64,000 nucleotides of DNA, taken from positions 558,001 through 622,000 of the forward strand of contig CATOSI010000001.1 of NCBI GenBank assembly GCA_951812505.1, read 5' to 3'. Of the stretch, positions 26,300 through 35,244 are shown piece after piece; position 1 is the first letter of the stretch, and each line of letters opens with the position of its first letter. This DNA comes from an uncultured Dehalococcoidia bacterium (GTDB taxonomy: Bacteria; Chloroflexota; Dehalococcoidia; Lucifugimonadales; UBA1123). The notes under the pieces were generated by a model that did no database searches, had not been told where the DNA came from, and saw nothing but the letters and a program-made list of their open reading frames with translations. Position numbers and translations under genes: made by a program.

Positions 26300-27136
26300 A
26301 TGCCCGATTATGCGGTCAAAGTTGGAGACGCCGAGATAATCTCCGTATCCGACGGCCACATACACTTCGCTCCGTCCGACTTTTTCCCTTCAATTGATTC
26401 CGCTGAGTGGGATCCTTACGCTGACGAGCTTACGGACGAAGGATTTATCCGTATGAATGTGGGTTCTTTTGTGATACGGGTCGCGGATGTCGTCGCCCTT
26501 GTGGATACTGGACTTGGAGAAGGCGACCATCCATTTGATAATTCCGAATGGGGCCTGCTCGCCTCCGACATGGCAAGCAAGGGGATTGCCCCAGACGAGA
26601 TAACCACGGTCATCATAACCCATCTTCACCGCGACCACGTCGGTTGGAACATGGTCGAAAAGGACGGCGCGCCGACTCCTTTCTTCCCAAACGCCAGATA
26701 CTACATCCCCAAGGCCGACTGGGACGTCTTCACCCGCCGCGCCGGAATGGCTATGTTCTCCTACATCGCCAAGCAGGTGACGCCTCTCATGGAACTCGGC
26801 GCGCTTGAGTTAGTAGAGGGGGAACGGTCCATAGGCGACCACCTCACTGCGCTCCCGACCCCCGGACATACCCCAGGCCACACAAGCCTGCTCGTCTCAT
26901 CCTCTGGCGAGAGCGCCGTCGTCCTCGGCGACGCCGCTCACGTGCCGGTGCAGGCCCACCACACCGACTGGAGCCCACGCGCCGACACCAACCCCGAACT
27001 GTCCCGCCGGAACCGTACCGACCTTTTCGACCGCATGGAGAAAGACCACTCCCTCGTCGTCTCAGGCCATTTCCCCGTTCCTGGCTTCGGTAGGCTGGTG
27101 AGGGTCAGTGGAAGGCGATACTGGCGCGCCCTTTGA
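26300..27136 (+). CDS. MBL-fold metallo-hydrolase
   Basis: A 278-aa metallo-beta-lactamase fold protein. It has the zinc motif HLHRDHVGWN, the later His in TPGHTPGHTSLLV, the bridging Asp in VVLGDAAH, and a C-terminal His in VSGHFPVPG. The sequence resembles the quorum-quenching lactonase and alkylsulfatase-like branch in which HxHxDH is complete; no signal peptide is present. It is probably co-transcribed with the luciferase-like gene and may hydrolyse its product, for example a lactone or thioester; this is inference. Confidence 0.85.
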   Translation: MPDYAVKVGDAEIISVSDGHIHFAPSDFFPSIDSAEWDPYADELTDEGFIRMNVGSFVIRVADVVALVDTGLGEGDHPFDNSEWGLLASDMASKGIAPDEITTVIITHLHRDHVGWNMVEKDGAPTPFFPNARYYIPKADWDVFTRRAGMAMFSYIAKQVTPLMELGALELVEGERSIGDHLTALPTPGHTPGHTSLLVSSSGESAVVLGDAAHVPVQAHHTDWSPRADTNPELSRRNRTDLFDRMEKDHSLVVSGHFPVPGFGRLVRVSGRRYWRAL

Positions 27137-27168
27137 CAGACGCACCTCATAGGGCGTCATGGACACCA

Positions 27169-27177
27169 TGATAGAAT
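27169..27177 (+). promoter_or_regulatory. Candidate extended -10 promoter for pspC-like gene
   Basis: TGATAGAAT is an extended -10 that overlaps the ORF-track start at 27176, so the real start should be the later ATG at 27218. Confidence 0.35.
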
Positions 27178-27217
27178 GAATAAGCAGCGTTCGGACGTGC
27201 ATCAGGGAGGGACTGAC

Positions 27218-27670
27218 ATGGCCTGCACTCGAAGACTCTACAAGAGCTCGGGCGACAAGATGATTTCAGGCGTCTCGGGCGGAATGGCTGAATACTTCGA
27301 GATCGATCCGGTTTTCGTCCGGCTGGGCTGGGTTGTGTCGGTCTTCCTCACCGGCGGAATTTCGATCCTGGTCTATATCGTAATGGCCATTGTCGTGCCA
27401 AAGGGAGGCCATGGCCCTTCAGCGAACCCAGATGTGGTGGATGAGGAAAGTGGTCAGGTGGGCGAGTATCCCGTCGTTTCGGAGGCTGACATGCGCCAGC
27501 GCGACGAAAGAAAACGTTATATTTTGGGAATCGGCCTGGTTGTGGCGGGAATAGCGCTTCTCATGTACAACCTCGACTTCTTCGGCGCGATTGACTGGGG
27601 TATTGTTGCCGCAATCTCCGTTATTGGCATAGGTGCCGCGCTTATATACGCCTCGGTTCGCCAGAGATAA
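27218..27670 (+). CDS. PspC-domain envelope stress protein
   Basis: A 150-aa protein starting MACTRRLYKSSGDKM after GGGAGGG; the ORF-track start adds 14 residues and overlaps a promoter. The PspC domain covers about residues 4-60 (ISGVSGGMAEYFEIDPVFVR and a TM helix). A charged linker follows, then one or two more TM helices. PspC proteins sit in the inner membrane and respond to envelope stress. A LiaF-like gene follows after 6 bases, as in many Gram-positive and Chloroflexi stress operons. No response regulator is adjacent. Confidence 0.85.
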   Translation: MACTRRLYKSSGDKMISGVSGGMAEYFEIDPVFVRLGWVVSVFLTGGISILVYIVMAIVVPKGGHGPSANPDVVDEESGQVGEYPVVSEADMRQRDERKRYILGIGLVVAGIALLMYNLDFFGAIDWGIVAAISVIGIGAALIYASVRQR

Positions 27671-27676
27671 ATCCCG

Positions 27677-28639
27677 ATGGCTGACCAAACGGAAAGCAAT
27701 CGGTCCAGAAGGCGGATTCCGCTCGCTGCGATCCTGCTTCTGACCCTCGGAGTCGTGCTGCTTCTCAACACAACCGACGTGGTCGGATGGGGAATTTGGT
27801 GGCAAATCTTCCGCTTCTGGCCCCTGATACTCATAGCCGTCGGTCTGAACATCATACTCGCCCCCCGATTCCCGATCATATCGGCCATCGTGGTTGCACT
27901 GGTCCTCGTCGCGGGCATCGGCGCAGCCTATCTGACAAGCTGGGATATGGCCTTTGATGATGACAGGTCGCGTCAGTATGGCATATCCGCCAATCAATCT
28001 GAATTTCTGGAATTGGATGTGGATTTCGGCGCCGGTTCCCTTGTCGTTGACTCCATTGTGTCGCCGGATGAAGGTGAGATGATCATGGCGTACTTCAACG
28101 GCTTGGGGGCCCATACGGACGATAGAATAACCGAAGACGGTCTCGAGGTTACGCTCTCTATAGATGCTCCCGGCATGCGCCTGAAAGACGGCGACGCCGA
28201 GTGGAAGTCCGAAATAGACCTGTTTGGGCTGTTGCGTACTCTGGGTAGCCTAAGATGGGACGTTGGAGTGTCGCCCGACATCGCCGAGATCATATTGGAC
28301 ATCGAGGGCGGCGCGGCGGACATGGACCTGCGCCTTACCCACCTGAATGTAAAGACTCTTGATATGGACGTCGGTGCCGCCGACGTAGAAATAGCTCTAC
28401 CCGCGAATGCCGGACATACCGACATTTACATAGACGCCGGCGCAGCCGACATTGACATCGCCGTACCCAACAACCTTGCCGCTTTGATAAACTCCGACTC
28501 CACCTTGACTGCGTTCGACGTGGACACCTCCAGATTCCCCAAGACTGGTGAAGTATGGCGATCTCCCGACTATGATACCGCCCAGAACAGAGTCGAAATA
28601 AACATAGACGCTGGAGCCTCCAGCATCTCCATCCACTAA
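27677..28639 (+). CDS. LiaF-like membrane protein (DUF5668 + toastrack-type C-terminal domain)
   Basis: A 320-aa protein. After a basic N-terminus come closely spaced TM helices (about residues 18-85) with WGIWWQIFRFWPLILIAVGL, typical of DUF5668/LiaF-like proteins. A long C-terminal domain of beta repeats follows, with recurring GAAD, GAADVEIALP and GASSISIH. This resembles the DUF4097/toastrack fold that caps envelope-stress sensors. With PspC it probably senses membrane or cell-wall damage; the partner regulator is not in the window. Confidence 0.8.
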   Translation: MADQTESNRSRRRIPLAAILLLTLGVVLLLNTTDVVGWGIWWQIFRFWPLILIAVGLNIILAPRFPIISAIVVALVLVAGIGAAYLTSWDMAFDDDRSRQYGISANQSEFLELDVDFGAGSLVVDSIVSPDEGEMIMAYFNGLGAHTDDRITEDGLEVTLSIDAPGMRLKDGDAEWKSEIDLFGLLRTLGSLRWDVGVSPDIAEIILDIEGGAADMDLRLTHLNVKTLDMDVGAADVEIALPANAGHTDIYIDAGAADIDIAVPNNLAALINSDSTLTAFDVDTSRFPKTGEVWRSPDYDTAQNRVEINIDAGASSISIH

Positions 28640-28676
28640 AATCTAAGAATGAACGACTACTCCCCGGAGGAAAAGC

Positions 28677-29456
28677 TTGTACAACATAGACCTCAGCGGC
28701 AAGAACGCGCTCGTATTCGGAGTCGCGAACCAGCGCAGCATAGCGTGGCACATCGCCAGAACGCTCGATCAGGCGGGCGCGCGGATAGCGCTGTCCTACA
28801 TCAACGAAAGAATCAGGCGGAGCGTCGAAAGGCTCGGCTCCCAGCTCTCGTCGTCGCCCATTCTCGTCGAGTGTGACGTCAGCGATGACGCCAACGTACA
28901 GAACACATTCGACACGCTGGCCACTGACATGGATGGTATTGACATAATCGTCCACTCAATAGCCTTTGCCAACAGGGAAGACCTCGGCGGCCCCTTCATA
29001 GATACCCCCAGGGAGGGATTCCGTCTCGCCCTCGATATTAGCGCCTATTCGCTCGTGTCCGTCGCAAGGCACGCCGCGCCCATGATGAAGGGCAGGGGAG
29101 GCAGCATCATAACCATGACTTTCCAGGCATCCGACCGGGTATTCCCGGGCTACAACGTCATGGGGACTGCCAAGGCCGCGCTGGAGAACGAGGTCCGCCA
29201 ACTCGCCTGGGACCTCGGCAAGGATGACACTCGCATCAACGCCATCAGCGCCGGTCCCGTTGACACGCTCTCCTCCAGGGTCATCAGCGGCTACCGAGAC
29301 ATGAAGCGCGCTCACGCCGACAGGTCCCCGATGGGGCGCAACATCACCCACGAAGAAGTCGCCAATACCGCGCTCTTCCTGTGTAGCCCGATGTCCTCCG
29401 GCATTACCGGCGAGGTGATCCACGTCGATACCGGCTACCACATCATGGGCATATAA
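28677..29456 (+). CDS. fabI: Enoyl-[acyl-carrier-protein] reductase (NADH)
   Basis: A 259-aa FabI-type SDR with a TTG start behind CGGAGG. GVANQRSIAWHIA is the divergent Gly motif of FabI. The catalytic pair has the FabI spacing Tyr-x6-Lys in YNVMGTAK, not the Tyr-x3-Lys of ordinary SDRs. ISAGPVDTLSS and GEVIHVDTGYHIMG close the protein. It catalyses the last reduction of each fatty-acid elongation round. It stands alone here, away from other fab genes. Confidence 0.9.
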   Translation: MYNIDLSGKNALVFGVANQRSIAWHIARTLDQAGARIALSYINERIRRSVERLGSQLSSSPILVECDVSDDANVQNTFDTLATDMDGIDIIVHSIAFANREDLGGPFIDTPREGFRLALDISAYSLVSVARHAAPMMKGRGGSIITMTFQASDRVFPGYNVMGTAKAALENEVRQLAWDLGKDDTRINAISAGPVDTLSSRVISGYRDMKRAHADRSPMGRNITHEEVANTALFLCSPMSSGITGEVIHVDTGYHIMGI

Positions 29457-29593
29457 TGGCATAGTCATAAGAGAGCTGACAGACAAAGACCTCATTCATC
29501 AAAGTGGGAGTCTGGAGCCCGATACTCCTGTAAACCTTAATAGATAGGCGAATCGCCAAGGGTTGATATTCAAGCCGCTGAACCGTTTATGAA

Positions 29594-30121
29594 ATGGCAG
29601 AGAGTGAAGAGAAAATGAACTGGGCTGAAACCATCGTTAAGTCCCTTAAGGACGCCGAGGTGTCCCTGATAGCCTACGTCCCCGACGTGAGTATCCACCA
29701 GGTCACCCGTCTTATGGAGGAGGACGACTACTTCCACGTCGTGTCCGCCACACGGGAGGAAGAAGCGATTGGCATCGCTACCGGAGCGTACGCCAGGGGC
29801 AGAAATGCCGCGGTTTTCATGCAGTCCAGTGGCTTCGGCAACTGCATCAACGCGCTCGCCAGTCTCTGTTTGCCTGCCCGTGTGCCGATACCTATGTTCA
29901 TCAACCTGCGTGGCGAGGTCGGGGAGTTCAACATCGCTCAGGTCGCGATGGGACGCGCTACGCGGCCGATACTTGACGTCCTTGGCATCCAGCACTACAC
30001 ACTTGACACTGACGACAGGCTCGACTTGCGGGTCTCAGGGGCGCTCAAGTTGTGCTACGCTTCCCGCCAGCCACTGGCGTTCTGTCTGACGCCGCTACTT
30101 CACGGAGGAAAACTTGCATAG
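29594..30121 (+). CDS. TPP-dependent 2-oxoacid decarboxylase, alpha (PYR) subunit, ComD-like
   Basis: A 175-aa protein matching the pyrimidine-binding half of sulfopyruvate/phosphonopyruvate decarboxylases. The catalytic Glu that activates TPP is in TREEEAIGIATGAYARG, and GFGNCINALASL follows. Its gene overlaps the beta subunit by 8 bases. In other organisms the PYR and PP halves may be fused; here they are split, as in methanogen ComDE. The pathway (coenzyme M-type, phosphonate, or another 3-substituted pyruvate) cannot be chosen, as no companion genes are present. Confidence 0.85.
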   Translation: MAESEEKMNWAETIVKSLKDAEVSLIAYVPDVSIHQVTRLMEEDDYFHVVSATREEEAIGIATGAYARGRNAAVFMQSSGFGNCINALASLCLPARVPIPMFINLRGEVGEFNIAQVAMGRATRPILDVLGIQHYTLDTDDRLDLRVSGALKLCYASRQPLAFCLTPLLHGGKLA

Positions 30122-30668
30122 ATTTTCTGCTACTCAACGACTGCTCACGCTAGTCGGCGACCTGCCCGTCGTTGCTAACCTTGGCCCGACCACGGACGAA
30201 CTCTGGCACGCAGGACACCGCGACCGGAACTTCTATACCTACGGCTCCATGGGACTCTGCTCGTCTATCGCGCTCGGCATGGCGCTATCCTCCGACGAGA
30301 AAGTAATCTCGCTGGACGGCGATGGCTCCCTCCTGATGAACATGGGGACGATTGCCACGATAGGGCGCGAAAGTCCGAAGAACTTGATCATCATAGTCTG
30401 GGACAACGAACAGTGGGCGCAGACCGGCTATCAGTCCAGCCACACCGCTTTCGGCACGGATCTGGCCCAGGTCGCGAAGAGCTGCGACATCCGGAAGACG
30501 GCCACCGTGTTGGACGAAGAGGAACTGGAGTCTGCGGTTCTCCAGGCATTGGAGGAAGACGGCCCTTGGTTCATCGTCGCCAAGATTCAGGAAGAAGAGT
30601 ATCTTCCGGTCGCTCCCATAGAACCCGAACTGACTCTTCACAGATTCAGGGCTTCTTACAGTGGGTAG
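30114..30668 (+). CDS. TPP-dependent 2-oxoacid decarboxylase, beta (PP) subunit, ComE-like
   Basis: A 184-aa protein, TTG start with CGGAGG upstream. The TPP-Mg motif is complete: LDGDGSLLMNMG followed about 25 residues on by VWDNEQW. It supplies the pyrophosphate-binding half of the enzyme, completed by the overlapping upstream gene. Members of this family decarboxylate sulfopyruvate or phosphonopyruvate. Confidence 0.85.
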   Translation: MHRFSATQRLLTLVGDLPVVANLGPTTDELWHAGHRDRNFYTYGSMGLCSSIALGMALSSDEKVISLDGDGSLLMNMGTIATIGRESPKNLIIIVWDNEQWAQTGYQSSHTAFGTDLAQVAKSCDIRKTATVLDEEELESAVLQALEEDGPWFIVAKIQEEEYLPVAPIEPELTLHRFRASYSG

Positions 30669-30744
30669 ATTCTGAGTCCTCAGGTTAAGCCAGACCTTCT
30701 CGCAGTGCGTCAAGCTCCGACTCCGAAGCAGGAAGTCCAGACAC

Positions 30745-32046
30745 CTATGTACGCTGGACCGCTGGACTGGCGGCCTCCGACTGGGGATTGTTCCTCTCCT
30801 GGGCGATTGGAGCCCGGATCTCGGGCATCAGTAGGCCTACCGTCCCTACTGTCAGCAGTCCTAACGAGGCGAATACCGCGATAGCCATGGGTGGCGAGGT
30901 CGTCTGGGCTAGCGCTCCTATCAATAAAGCGCCAATCGGACCCGCACCAATTGCCAGGGATATGACGCCCAGCGCCCGGCCCCGCATATCCTCACTCGCC
31001 GCTATTACCACAATTGTTGACTGCATCGTCCCGAATCCGGCCGTGCCTAATCCGAGCAGGAAGAGAATCAGCATGGATAGCAGAAAGACATTGGATGCCG
31101 CGAAAAACAGGACCATGACGAGCCCAATTATCGAGCCGCCAAGATACACCCGGCCGTGATGCCTCAGCCGAGCTGCCGATGCAATAGATATTGATCCTAT
31201 TATTGCTCCCAGTCCGTCTGCACCCATCATAATTCCCATCAGACCCGGCCCCACATCGAGGATCTCGACGGCGATTACAGGCACCATCTGCATATAAGGG
31301 AACAGCAGGAGATTCATCAACACGGTGATTACCACGGTCGCGAGAATGACCCGATTGCCGCGAACATAGCTAAATCCTTCACCGAGATTTCTGACAATAC
31401 TGCGGGTAACGACGGAAGAAGTCCGCGTAGGCAATTTGAGCATCAACATGAACGCTATCGAAATGATGTAGAAGGCGATGATTACGAAGAATCCGCCTTT
31501 CACCCCAATCAGGGCAATCAACCCGCCCGCGAGCGCCGGCCCCGACATCCTGCTGGCGTGCATACCTACGGAGTCTAGCGCCATCCCGTTGGTGACTCCG
31601 GCCCTGCCTATCAGATCGTGCACCGCCGCTCTCCTCGACGGCATGTCGAAGGCCCATCCCAATCCGCTCGCAAACACGACTATGTACGAGTGCCAGAATA
31701 CGAACATATCGGTAACCAGAAGCACAGTCATGAATATGCCGGCTGCAAGGTTGAGTATCTGTGTGCTCAACAGCAGAGTATGGCGATTCATCCTGTCCGC
31801 AAGTACGCCGCCGAAGGCGCCAAATGCCAGCAGTGGGAACATCCCAAAGAATCCCACCAGGCCAACGTAGAATGGGGAACCCGTCTCCTGCAGTATGATC
31901 CACGCCAGGAATGTCATCTGCATCCAGCGTGAAATGTACGAAAAGAAGTTGGCGGGCCAGAGCAGCCGGAAACCGGGATTCCTGAAGGCATCCAGCGTCG
32001 AGGGCACTCGCGTGAACCTGGGTCTTGGTAAAGAGGTGTTGGCCAT
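30745..32046 (-). CDS. MFS transporter (DHA3/EntS-like exporter)
   Basis: A 433-aa inner-membrane protein with about 12 TM helices. FRNPGFRLLWPANFFSYISRWM at the N-terminus and GVLADRMNRHTLLL in the loop after TM2 are typical of the MFS_3/EntS branch of drug and siderophore exporters. The gene runs on the minus strand with a TTGACG/CATAAT promoter so close to the ATG that a leaderless mRNA is likely. A MITE lies just upstream of that promoter. No neighbouring gene points to a substrate. Confidence 0.85.
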   Translation of the reverse strand: MANTSLPRPRFTRVPSTLDAFRNPGFRLLWPANFFSYISRWMQMTFLAWIILQETGSPFYVGLVGFFGMFPLLAFGAFGGVLADRMNRHTLLLSTQILNLAAGIFMTVLLVTDMFVFWHSYIVVFASGLGWAFDMPSRRAAVHDLIGRAGVTNGMALDSVGMHASRMSGPALAGGLIALIGVKGGFFVIIAFYIISIAFMLMLKLPTRTSSVVTRSIVRNLGEGFSYVRGNRVILATVVITVLMNLLLFPYMQMVPVIAVEILDVGPGLMGIMMGADGLGAIIGSISIASAARLRHHGRVYLGGSIIGLVMVLFFAASNVFLLSMLILFLLGLGTAGFGTMQSTIVVIAASEDMRGRALGVISLAIGAGPIGALLIGALAQTTSPPMAIAVFASLGLLTVGTVGLLMPEIRAPIAQERNNPQSEAASPAVQRT

Positions 32047-32049
32047 AGT

Positions 32050-32077
32050 ATTATGCGCGCCGATTGTACATCGTCAA
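32050..32077 (-). promoter_or_regulatory. Promoter of the MFS gene, probably leaderless
   Basis: On the minus strand TTGACG and CATAAT are 16 bases apart. The -10 ends 3 bases before the ATG, leaving no room for an SD. Confidence 0.5.
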
Positions 32078-32110
32078 CGCCTGCTTAAGAAGGGGATGGC
32101 AGGCTAGAGT

Positions 32111-32245
32111 CAGGGTATTTTCATTATCCTGTTTGACATAATCGTCGTACAGCGTCCAGTTAGCTTTGCCATGCAGCAGCAGCCCACACCCACCCTTGGA
32201 TTCCCGCATTCGCGGGAATGTCGAGACGAAAACGAAAAGACCCTG
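32111..32245. mobile_element. 135-bp MITE, copy 1
   Basis: Ends CAGGGTATTTTC and GAAAAGACCCTG form 12-bp terminal inverted repeats with one mismatch. The 9-bp direct repeat GGCTAGAGT flanks it (32102-32110 and 32246-32254). The body is closely similar to the 41215-41346 copy and contains the hairpin ATTCCCGC-ATTC-GCGGGAAT. It encodes nothing. Confidence 0.9.
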
Positions 32246-32290
32246 GGCTAGAGTAGGTAGGCTTTAGATGGCGAGCTAGGTCCAGCGGAT

Positions 32291-33085
32291 TCATCCTCCG
32301 GGAGCAAGCACGCCTTCCACACTCGCCGATTCCACCCAGCCTTCGACTCCAGTGTCGAAAATGCCGATCTTCGACCACCTGCCTCTTCTGTCGATGAGTC
32401 TGACTTCGCTACCGGCGTCCAAGCTGAATCTGGGATCGAGGCTCTCCCTGGGACCGTGGTACACTCCCGCTGATTCGGCGGTTACCACAGCAATCCGCTC
32501 CCAGTGGAGCCGGTCCATGTGCTTGCCAATCGTAATCGAGCCGAAAATGAAAATGCACAGCACGGCCACTGCGGCAAGCCGACTCACTGTCATGGATGTT
32601 CGGAAGCGGCCTCCCCAGATATAAAGCGCAGCCAACACTCCCGCTACCAGCCATGAGACAAGAGTGGCAATCGCGGCCTGATTGAATGTTACCCAGGGGA
32701 CAAACTCCGAGAGTTGGACGAACACAGGGGTTGCCGACTCACGCGAATTGGGACTGTCAAGCTGCTGTCGCACAAATTCCAGATTCGCCGCAATATCCTC
32801 ATCGAATGGGGCGAACCTCTTCGCCCGAAGATAGTTGAGAATGGCGCGTCCCAAGTCGTCCGACTTGTAGTAGGAGTTAGCCAGATTATAGAAGAGCGTC
32901 GGGTCCTCATACCCGAGGCTGACCAGGTGTTGATACGTTCGCGCCGCTTCTTCGTAATTGCCGTCTTCATAAAATGCTCCGGCAGTTGCGAAGATTTTCA
33001 TGTCCGTCAACTCGTCGCCGTAGCTTACGCTTGAAATGGCGAATATGGCCACAAAGGCGACGACAACTGAGATCAGGATTTTCAT
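32291..33085 (-). CDS. batE: BatE-like TPR/SH3 protein
   Basis: A 264-aa exported or membrane-anchored protein. It has an N-terminal signal or TM helix, TPR-like helices (AGAFYEDGNYEEAARTYQHL, NLANSYYKSDDLGRAI), two TM helices near residues 135-185, and a C-terminal SH3-like domain ending in GVEGWVESASVEGV. This matches BatE of the Bacteroides aerotolerance operon. The start overlaps the BatD stop by 4 bases. It is the last gene of the moxR-bat operon. Confidence 0.8.
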   Translation of the reverse strand: MKILISVVVAFVAIFAISSVSYGDELTDMKIFATAGAFYEDGNYEEAARTYQHLVSLGYEDPTLFYNLANSYYKSDDLGRAILNYLRAKRFAPFDEDIAANLEFVRQQLDSPNSRESATPVFVQLSEFVPWVTFNQAAIATLVSWLVAGVLAALYIWGGRFRTSMTVSRLAAVAVLCIFIFGSITIGKHMDRLHWERIAVVTAESAGVYHGPRESLDPRFSLDAGSEVRLIDRRGRWSKIGIFDTGVEGWVESASVEGVLAPGG

Positions 33086-34881
33086 GTCTGAATCTCCCTC
33101 TCCACCCTACGGACTATTTCAGCCACAGCCTTCGAGGCGCTGCCTTGGTCAGCTAGCCATTGCGGCGCGAATCGTGATTGATCAAGCTCTCGGAGCACTC
33201 CCATAAGTTGCTGAATTGTGTCGTCCTTAACTCCAAGCTCACGCAGTGGAGTTTCAAGTTCTGTGATTGGGAGAGAGGAAGATGATCGTCCCAGAATCAC
33301 GCTCAGGTATCCGTGCAGGGCTGCGGTAGCGACATCCGCGCCGGATGAGGAGGTGTCAAGGTCGGACATCCTTGCAAGAGCTTGCTGCCGCGCTCGAATA
33401 GGTGCGTTAGCAAGTATCGCGGTCTCACGCCTTGCGACTGCCCAGCGCCACACAAATGATGCCAATAGCACGGCAAACGGCAATGCTCCCAGTCCCCAGA
33501 TCATCGGATTGACTTGAGTAGGATCAGAGGGAGCACCGATGCCGCGCGGCGCAGGCTTGATGTGCCTGATGTCTGTAACCGCCAGTGTACCATCCTCGTT
33601 CACTATGGGTTCTGGCATTGGAACCGCATTCGGGTCAGGGGCCACGTGGACTGAAATGCTCTGGGTTGATGCGGTAACATATTCCCCCAGAACAGGATCG
33701 AAATAAGAGTATTCGATTGGGGGCAGGTCGAAGTTACCAGCCGAGTCAGGAACGAGGACTCTTTGGAAAGTCTTTGTGCCGTTTATAACCCCATCCTGTA
33801 CGAATGAGCGATGGACGGAGTCGTTCTCGAACGCGCGCCATCCGGGTATGTCCTGCCAGACGGGATCGGGAAGTGTGTCGAAGTTACCCTGACCGTCGAT
33901 CTTGACAGTCAGCGTCACTGATTCTCCAAGAGTCACCGAAGCTGTATCTAATTCCGCTTCGATGTTGAACTTGCCGACCGCGCCCGTGAAAGAGGCTGGT
34001 TCGTTCGTGGGTAGGGGCTTCACCTGTAGAGCTACAGGCGATGAAGCGTACTCCCTGAATGAGGACGAGAACATACCTCCTGGCACGCCCACCGTACTGG
34101 GTTCTATGGATATGTCTCCCGCGATGGTTGGGAATACTATCGCGCTATATTCGATAACCGCGTATCCGTTTCCTTCAATCACTTCCGGGTATTCGCGCCT
34201 GTCGGTGCGGTCCGGGTTCCAGAAGCCCACGAAGTCGGGTGGACGGTGTATCGGCCTGATAAAGAATGGGTCTGAGGCGTAGAACTTCGAACTGTATGTA
34301 ATCTGCTCGCCGAGATAAGGGGCGTCGTTATCCACCTCGGCCTCGATGAAGTAAGCGCCATCGTTCACCGACGTATCGAACGATGGGTCGCCTTGGTTTA
34401 GCGGAGACTGCGGTCTGAGGAATGAACTCGCTGGCGGGAGCAAGGGAGTGGGTATAGGTGATGGAGTAGGAGGCACCCCCTGTGTGACATTCAGCGTAAT
34501 GGGAGATGTCTCGTAAGTGTCTCCGCCGATGGGTACCTGCACCGGTCCTATCACGATCGTGCCGGTGTGTCTGGGCTGCATTTCGATGATGAACCTGAAT
34601 TCAGCCGTTACCTTCCCCTGATTGTAGGACTGCTGAGAGTTGATCTTTCGTCCGACGATCTGAAGTCCGCTGAGCGTAGGAAAGACCGGCGCGCCGATAT
34701 TGTTCTCGCCGGTCACCGTGACCGTCAAAGTTACTGTGTCGTAGAGCGTGGGATCGGTGCGGTCCACTTCGGCGGTGACGGACGAGGTCTGGGCATTCGC
34801 CGACGGTGGCGCGGCAAATAGCACCACTGCCAACAGCAATGACAGCAGTAGTCCAGTCTTCACTATGTTAGTTGATACCAT
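33082..34881 (-). CDS. batD: BatD-family protein
   Basis: A 599-aa envelope protein. A signal peptide ends near the ANAQT stretch (residues 27-31). Several beta-sandwich (Ig-like) domains follow, with VEVDRTDPTLYDTVTLTVTV-type and VEVDNDAPYLGEQITYSSKFY-type repeats. A single TM helix lies near residue 480, then a basic cytoplasmic helical tail. This is the layout of BatD (oxygen tolerance). It is presumed to bring the VWA proteins BatA/BatB together at the membrane. It is separated from batC by a 363-bp gap holding array C, an unusual break in this operon. Confidence 0.85.
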   Translation of the reverse strand: MVSTNIVKTGLLLSLLLAVVLFAAPPSANAQTSSVTAEVDRTDPTLYDTVTLTVTVTGENNIGAPVFPTLSGLQIVGRKINSQQSYNQGKVTAEFRFIIEMQPRHTGTIVIGPVQVPIGGDTYETSPITLNVTQGVPPTPSPIPTPLLPPASSFLRPQSPLNQGDPSFDTSVNDGAYFIEAEVDNDAPYLGEQITYSSKFYASDPFFIRPIHRPPDFVGFWNPDRTDRREYPEVIEGNGYAVIEYSAIVFPTIAGDISIEPSTVGVPGGMFSSSFREYASSPVALQVKPLPTNEPASFTGAVGKFNIEAELDTASVTLGESVTLTVKIDGQGNFDTLPDPVWQDIPGWRAFENDSVHRSFVQDGVINGTKTFQRVLVPDSAGNFDLPPIEYSYFDPVLGEYVTASTQSISVHVAPDPNAVPMPEPIVNEDGTLAVTDIRHIKPAPRGIGAPSDPTQVNPMIWGLGALPFAVLLASFVWRWAVARRETAILANAPIRARQQALARMSDLDTSSSGADVATAALHGYLSVILGRSSSSLPITELETPLRELGVKDDTIQQLMGVLRELDQSRFAPQWLADQGSASKAVAEIVRRVEREIQT

Positions 34882-34931
34882 ACCGGAGCGACTCCCAGAG
34901 TAACGGCGCGTAAAGCATCGGATTGCTGAGT

Positions 34932-35094
34932 CATATATCTTGATTTATATATCTGCTGGTGGGTCTGCAGGTAGTCTGCTGACGCCCTACAAGAGGGGAA
35001 TGGTACCTGTATTCACCTGCATTTCACATGTATTAGCTTTGGAGCGGTTTTTCACGCTCCCTCTGTTTTCCAATTTATAATTTCGAATTTATGT
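34932..35094. repeat. Phased hexamer array, locus C, inside the bat operon
   Basis: The gap 34882-35244 holds no gene. CATATATCTTGATTTATATA opens it, then CTGCTGGT, CTGCAGGT and CTGCTGAC at 34953, 34965 and 34976 (12 and 11 bp apart). After about 20 bases come ACCTGT, ACCTGC and ACATGT at 35005, 35015 and 35026 (10 and 11 bp). A GGAGCG/CGCTCC hairpin follows. The region ends with TTTATAATTTCGAATTTATG, the reverse form of the AT motif of locus D. Confidence 0.75.
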
Positions 35095-35244
35095 ATGTTG
35101 AGGCTCTGAGCCTCGTCGGTCGGCGCCCAGTCATTAGTTTGTATGTTCGTATTATAGTGGAATTGGGATGTGGATGTGTAGTCCTGTGGGAAACTGGGAA
35201 GACATCTGCACCCCGTACTTTCCAGAATTCTGTTCATCTGCCGC

